A stretch of 64,000 bases of DNA from Crambe crambe (lineage: Eukaryota; Porifera; Demospongiae; Poecilosclerida; Crambeidae). The notes under the pieces were generated by a model. It searched no databases, had not been told where the DNA came from, and saw only the letters and a list, made by a program, of their open reading frames with translations. The position numbers and the translations under genes were made by a program. Within the stretch, counting starts at the first letter, position 1. Each line of letters begins with the position of its first letter. Positions 58,982 through 64,000 of this stretch are shown here, in pieces. Where the stretch lies: NCBI GenBank assembly GCA_963924555.1, contig OZ004581.1, positions 8,595,338-8,659,337 on the forward strand, written 5' to 3'.

Positions 58982-61471
58982 AAAAATGATGAACCTTGTG
59001 GAGTGTGTGTTTCTTTTTCCTTATAACTTCCATCTTTGTGGTACATTAGTCTAGATGGGGGTGGGAGTGTTAAATAATGAGGAAAATTATTATTTACACA
59101 ACTTACTTTATTTGCATGTCTTTTATTCCTATGCAACTCAAGTGGTGGAGGAGGTAAGGTCTGGCTGGAATATTCATCATCTCCATCTCCTTCTGCCATT
59201 TTTCTAGCAGAATCTTGGCATCATTTTTTATGTATGGAAGGTGTTCTGACATCTCCAAGGCTTCTGCCAGTTCCTTCACCTTCTCACACTTCAGAACCTC
59301 CGTGGCAATAACTTCAAGTTCAGAGGAAGAGATGTTTGCATTAGGTGAATGGTCCTGCATGAAGAGCAACAGTCATTATGAAATGAGATAAAGAGGTATG
59401 ACTTACTTGTCGAATATTGAACCAAAATCTCTGGAAATCATTTAACTTTGTTTGATTCCCTTTCTGACAAATGAGGGATGGGTTGGAAGTGGTGGGAGAT
59501 GATGGAAGGATCACAAAATGATCGTTTTGTGGGCAGCCTTCACATTTCAGTGCAAAGTCAATATTGATTCCGGCAAGCCACTTTTTGATATCGGAAGATG
59601 AGTCTTGAAGTATTTCAAGAATATCACGACATGAACTTATGAAGAAGGGACGGTTGTACTCTCTTGAATTGATACGTTGTACATCAACTCTCACGCTCAA
59701 CATTTCTTCTGTAATGAAAAGTCTGTCCAGTTGCTGTCCAGGAGATCCAAACAAAAATTGGATTTGATTTCGATATATTTTTTCATTGACAGGTAAATAA
59801 CATTTCGGGTGCTTTGACATGACTGCTGCCAGTTGAGTGAAGAAGCCTGGAGGCAAGTAGTTGGTGTTGAAAACAAGATGCAATGGAATTGCAGAGTTGA
59901 TGGCAGTGCTAATTGATTGTGGATCATCAACTTTCAATAAATGAGGTAGCATGGATGGAACAAAATACTTCATACCAGGACCCTTATGCTTTTCAATATT
60001 GATTGTAGCAATAATCAAGAAATGTTCCAACAGATCCACGATTTGTTGAGGTTGCATCTCTTTTTGAGCACTCAATACTTCCTGGCATAATGATTCTACC
60101 AATACTCCATCCTCGCGCAGCAACTTCCAGAGACGGCTGTTTCTATATTCTTCTCGGCCTTCCAGTGCCAACAAACAGGCTATTTGCTTGATGAGCCATT
60201 GAGGGTCAGCAATGACACAAGACTTCAAGCTGGGGATGTCAGAGTAGTGAAAGAATACGGCAAGATCGTGATAGAATGCAAGAATGCTAGTAAGAGTATC
60301 TTCAGGGATTGAACATGCTCTGCACAATTCCTTCACTTCCTCTAAAGGAACTACTGGCTTCTTTTGAGATCTGGCATATCTCTGGAACACTTTCCTGAAC
60401 AGCAACCAAGTGATTGGAGTACGAATAGCTAAGTTTTTTGTTGCAAACTTATTCACAATTGTACGAATGAGCTTAAAAGTGTTATCTTCTTCAAGTTCTC
60501 CTTTACCAGCTGTTGTGTTATCAACTATTGCTCCATCCAGAACAATGTCAGAAAAAGCTTTATCTGTAAATTCTGTAGAAAGCTTTTCAAGAATCTCATC
60601 CTTCCTTTCCTTGACAGAAAAATCATCACCGTGTGAACCAACTGGTAGAATGCGGGGATATTTGGGGAATGCTTCATCTTTATCATTTTCTTTATCGAAA
60701 AAGAGCCTCTTATTCAAGAGAGTAGCATGAATGGTGGATATCCACTGCACCATCAGGTCCAGTGTGGATATATCTTCTAGATGCTCAGTGGCTCTTCCTT
60801 TCAAATACGTGAGTGACCGACACTGATCATGGAGATCAAGTCTGGCATCAAACATTAAGAGAAACAATGTCCTCGCTGTTAGGAATGCAGGAAGAATTTT
60901 AAGGAAGACTGGCTGGCCTCCACAATCCCACACATTCAGATAAACTTCCTCTTCAATAAATAGGTCATCAGTTGTTATAACAGAAAAAATCTCTTTCAAA
61001 ATCCCCTCAATTAATGGGTTGTCAAACTTGGGGACAATTTTACTAGATTGACTTTTGCCACTGCTCACATCACTTCCACTGCTTGCATCACTTTCTGTGG
61101 CAGAATTGGAATCTTTGTGGTCAAGAATAGTTTGTATCAACTGAGCCATTGCCTTGATTTCATCAGCATCAATTATTTTAGTCCAGAACTTTCCTTCCTG
61201 GCTGCAGGCACAGTAACTCTCAGTGGGGCGGAGGGAGAACGTGTCAGCCACCTGGGTGCTGTAGGCTTCACAGGGAAGGGGCAGATTCATCAAGCCATTG
61301 AGTAGACTGCTCTTGCCCACACCTCCAGGGCCAACGATCATCACACGAGCATATGCAACCTTCGTTTCACCATGCCCCAGGGCATTCAAGTAATCCACTG
61401 AAAATCAAACATACAAAATAAACAATATCTATCAAAATAAAAATATTACCTTCAGTCCTTGAGGCTCGAGT
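55880..61471 (-). CDS. Gene I: Roc-COR - Death-like - coiled coil - Death - Death protein
   Basis: Exons 5' to 3', phases consistent: 61450-61471 (TRASRTE, 0 to 1), 59407-61397 (Roc-COR, 1 to 0), 59107-59354 (Death-like, 0 to 2), 59050 downward (YHKDGSYKE, cut into by a GA-repeat insertion), 58160-58275 (linker LNQLQSAPQLKPGCSP, 1 to 0), 58066-58111 (0 to 1), 57024-57341 (Death, 1 to 1), 55880-56263 (second Death, 1 to 1, donor GTAAAC; the next exon not found). Upstream it is continuous with array 3. The architecture is that of ROCO proteins with Death domains: a GTP-switched scaffold, probably for innate or cell-death signalling. The coiled-coil exon and the 3' end are uncertain. Confidence 0.7.
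56300..57020. other. Intron of gene I
   Basis: 56940-57000 has a short GGTGTCACACTG repeat. Otherwise featureless. Confidence 0.5.
57024..57341 (-). CDS. Death domain 1 of gene I
   Basis: SCSSPTMMDIICFPLQDSK leads into YLQFGILLLEDQTGARISAL, VFYEWLQGEG and VSWETLVSVLEDIGLNQLAK. Same subtype as 17774, 43063 and 39256. The donor after VIWK keeps phase 1 into the next Death exon. Confidence 0.8.
57345..58060. other. Intron of gene I
   Basis: Paralogous to 39570-40420. No exon. Confidence 0.5.
58927..58978. repeat. (GA)n microsatellite inside the coiled-coil exon region
   Basis: On the minus strand it extends the coiled-coil frame as LSLSLS, an unlikely protein segment. Intact paralogues read on as a coiled coil here, so it is an insertion. 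Confidence 0.85.
59107..59354 (-). CDS. Death-like helical exon of gene I
   Basis: Reads SELEVIATEVLKCEKVKELA then ILLEKWQKEMEMMN and YLLHHLSCIGI. The six-helix spacing with L-L-x-x-W fits the Death superfamily. It is joined to Roc-COR by a 52-nt intron (59355-59406). Relatives: 46998-47245 (intact), 16060-16185 and 41210-41340 (dead). Confidence 0.7.
59407..61397 (-). CDS. Roc-COR exon of gene I
   Basis: A 1991-nt exon. The acceptor GATTTTCAG at 61398 and donor GTAAGTC at 59406 fix its limits. Roc: P-loop GPGGVGKSSL near residue 23, switch II WDCGGQ near 158 (DxxGQ form), and a G4-like LPVGSHGDD near 250 in place of the usual NKxD. COR starts around RTPITWLLFRKVFQ and includes IADPQWLIKQIACLL. 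The insert after the P-loop (SDASSGSDVSSGKSQSS) is a low-complexity linker. No stop or shift, so probably functional. Confidence 0.88.
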
Positions 61472-61519
61472 CTCAATATTCAACATGGAAACGAAGTTGA
61501 TTCACAAATGAATTATGCA

Positions 61520-64000
61520 CAAAAGACACACTCACCACCTGAAAATATGAACACCACAACAGTGAAAGTATTATGAAATTCAGTGAGCAAACACAGGGAG
61601 AAAGCTGACTCTCAGGTCATGACTCAATGTACGTGTTATGATTAACAACGCATTAATTTTGGTAGACAACATGTAAGTAACAATGCAGAGAGTGAGTCAG
61701 TTCAGAATAACTTACTCGCTGAAGGAATGAAATTAAGCATCAAAATACGACAGTGAAGGAACAGCAGGGTAAGAGAATAGACAGCATGTAAGTAACAATG
61801 CAGAGAGTGAGTCAGTTCAGAATAACTTACTCGCTGAAGGAATGAAATTAAGCATCAAAATACGACAGTGAAGGAACAGCAGGGTAAGAGAATAGACAGC
61901 ATGTAAGTAACAATGCAGAGAGTGAGTCAGTTCAGAATAACTTACTCGCTGAAGGAATGAAATTAAGCATCAAAATACGACAGTGAAGGTATAGCATGGT
62001 AAGAGAATAGACAGCATGTAAGTAACAATGCAGAGAGTGAGTCAGTTCAGAGTAACTTACATACTGAAGGAATGAAATTAAGCATCAAAAGACGACAGTG
62101 AAGGTACGGCAGGGTAAGAGAATAGACAGCATGTAAGTAACCATGCAGAAAGTGAGTCAGTTCAGAATAACTTACCGACTGAAGGAATGAAATTAAGCAT
62201 CAAAATACAACAGTGAAGGTACGGCAGGGTAAGAGAATAGACAGCATGTAAGTAACAATGTAGAGAGTGAGTACGTTCAGAATAACTTACCTCCTGAAGG
62301 AATGAAATTAAGCATCAAAATACGACAGTGAAGGTAAGACAGGATAAGAGAATAGACAGCATAGACAGCATGTAAGTAACAATGCAGAGAGTGAGTACGT
62401 TCAGAATAACTTACCGACTGAAGGAATGAAATTAAGAATCAAAATACGATGACAGGGTAAAAGAATAGACAGCATGTAAGTAACAATGCAGAGAGTGAGT
62501 ACGTTCAGAATAACTTACCAACTGAAGGAATGAAATTAAGCATCAAAATACAACGACAGGGTAAGAGAATAAACAGCATATAAGTAACAATGCAGAGAGT
62601 GAGTACATTCAGAATAACTTACCAACTGAAGGAATGAAATTAAGCATCAAAATACAACAGTGAAGGTACAGCAGGGTAAGAGAATAGACAGCATGTAAGT
62701 AACAATGCAGAGAGTGAGTACGTTCAGAATAACTTACCCCCTGAAGGAATGAAATTAAGCATCAATATACGACGACAGGGTAAGAGAATAGACAGCATGT
62801 AAGTAACAATGCAGAGAGTGAGTACATTCAGAATAACTTACCGACTGAAGGAATGAAATTAAGCATCAAAATACAACAGTGAAGGTACGGCAGGGTAAGA
62901 GAATAGACAGCATGTAAGTAACAATGCAGAAAGTGAGTACGTTCAGAATAACTTACCTCCTGAAGGAATGAAATTAAGCATCAAAATACGACAGTGAAGG
63001 TACGGCAGGGTAAGAGAATAGACAGCATGTAAGTAACAATGCAGAGAGTGAGTCAGTTCAGAATAACTTACTCGCTGAAGGAATGAAATTAAGCATCAAA
63101 ATACGACGACAGGGTAAGAGAATAGACAGCATGTAAGTAACAATGCAGAGAGTGAGTACATTCAGAATAACTTACCAACTCAAGGAATGAAATTAAGCAT
63201 CAAAATATAACAGCGAAGGTACGGCAGGGTAAGAGAATAGACAGCATGTAAGTAACAATGCAGAGAGTGAGTACGTTCAGAATAACTTACCAACTGAAGG
63301 AATGAAATTAAGCATCAAAATACGATAATGAAGGTACGGCAGGGTAAGAGAATAGACAGCATGTAAGTAACAATGCAGAGAGTGAGTCAGTTCAGAATAA
63401 CTTACTCGCTGAAGGAATGAAATTAAGTATCAAAATACGACGACAGGATAAGAGAATAGGCAGCATGTAAGTAACAATGCAGAGAGTGAGTACGTTCAGA
63501 ATAACTTACCTCCTGAAGGAATGAAATTAAGCATCAAAATACGACAGTGAAAGTAAGACAGGGTAAGAGAATAGACAGCATGTAAGTAACAATGCAGAGA
63601 GTGAGTACGTTCAGAATAACTTACCTCCTGAAGGAATGAAATTAAGCATCAAAATACAACAGTGAAGGTACGGCAGGGTAAGAGAATAGACAGCATGTAA
63701 GTAACAATGCAGAGAGTGAGTACGTTCAGAATAACTTACCAACTGAAGGAATGAAATTAAGCATCAAAATACAACAGTGAAGGTACGGCAGGGTAAGAGA
63801 ATAGACAGCATGTAAGTAACAATGCAGAGAGTGAGTGGAGTCAGTTCAGAATAACTTACTCGCTGAAGGAATGAAATTAAGCATCAAAATACGACGACAG
63901 GGTAAGAGAATAGACAGCATGTAAGTAACAATGCAGAGAGTGAGTACGTTCAGAATAACTTACCTTCTGAAGGAATGAAATTAAGCATCAAAATACGACG
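61520..64000 (-). repeat. Array 3 of 115-bp intron-microexon units (22 readable units, runs off the right edge)
   Basis: The exact period of 115 bp is seen at 61731, 61846 and 61961. The unit nearest the gene (61535) has triplet GTG and donor GTGAGT, then comes the phase-0 exon TRASRTE of gene I. Triplets read from the right edge begin KRLEERLLRESG and end YRRR before V; none is a stop. Some units lack about 10 bp (AATACGACGACAGGG). Confidence 0.95.

Noticed and set aside
61660..64000. Plus-strand splice-like reading of the unit (ATGCAG, AGA, GTGAGT)
   Set aside because: It also has three bases between AG and GT, but the triplet is constant, there is no pyrimidine tract or branch site, and the flanking genes are on the other strand.

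Overview
The window looks like animal nuclear DNA, most likely from a demosponge (an inference). The evidence is AT-rich sequence full of AGCT/TAGC runs, short GT-AG introns, and lineage-specific paralogues combining Roc-COR GTPase, ZU5, coiled-coil and Death domains. Decayed DNA transposons are dense (KDZ, Mutator-like, Tc1/mariner-like, pogo/Tigger-like, hAT, fold-back elements). No bacterial operons, rRNA, tRNA or CRISPR were seen.

Layout. 1-9 kb is transposon territory: a KDZ transposase (1-2221, minus), a Mutator-like element with a perfect 9-bp target duplication (2442-5236) carrying a second nested element (2587-3712), and a broken Tc1/mariner-like transposase convergent with a frameshifted accessory gene (5419-8816). 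10.4-12.6 kb holds a four-exon minus-strand gene that I reconstruct as 430 aa; its C2HC zinc finger is split by an intron containing a 32-bp minisatellite. A SLU7-like 3' exon follows. From 15.7 kb to the right edge is one tandem family of minus-strand Death-domain genes. Gene A (17.8-25 kb) is array - coiled coil - ZU5 - Death. Gene C (25.4-33.65 kb) is exon 1 - array - coiled coil - Death. Three loci are degenerate (39.3-41.3, 43.1-47.2 and 48.4-49.4 kb). Gene I (55.9-61.5 kb and beyond) is array - Roc-COR - Death-like - coiled coil - linker - Death - Death. A 5-kb segment is directly duplicated at 15.76-20.85 and 40.9-46.17 kb.

The most interesting structure is the roughly 115-bp tandem repeat at 22.37-24.35, 27.05-33.24 and 61.5-64.0 kb. 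On the coding (minus) strand each unit reads as a complete small intron (branch-like CTTAAT, pyrimidine tract, CAG; then GTAAGT) with exactly three bases between acceptor and donor. Those three bases are hypervariable although the rest of the unit is well conserved. The flanking exons of the three host genes are in phase 0. About 92 readable units contain no stop triplet, and read in order they spell protein-like strings. I propose arrays of one-codon microexons inserted in the N-terminal part of Death/ROCO proteins. The alternative is a satellite that fortuitously carries splice signals. RNA data would decide.

Exon coordinates below come from reading splice signals and frame by eye. No database search was run.
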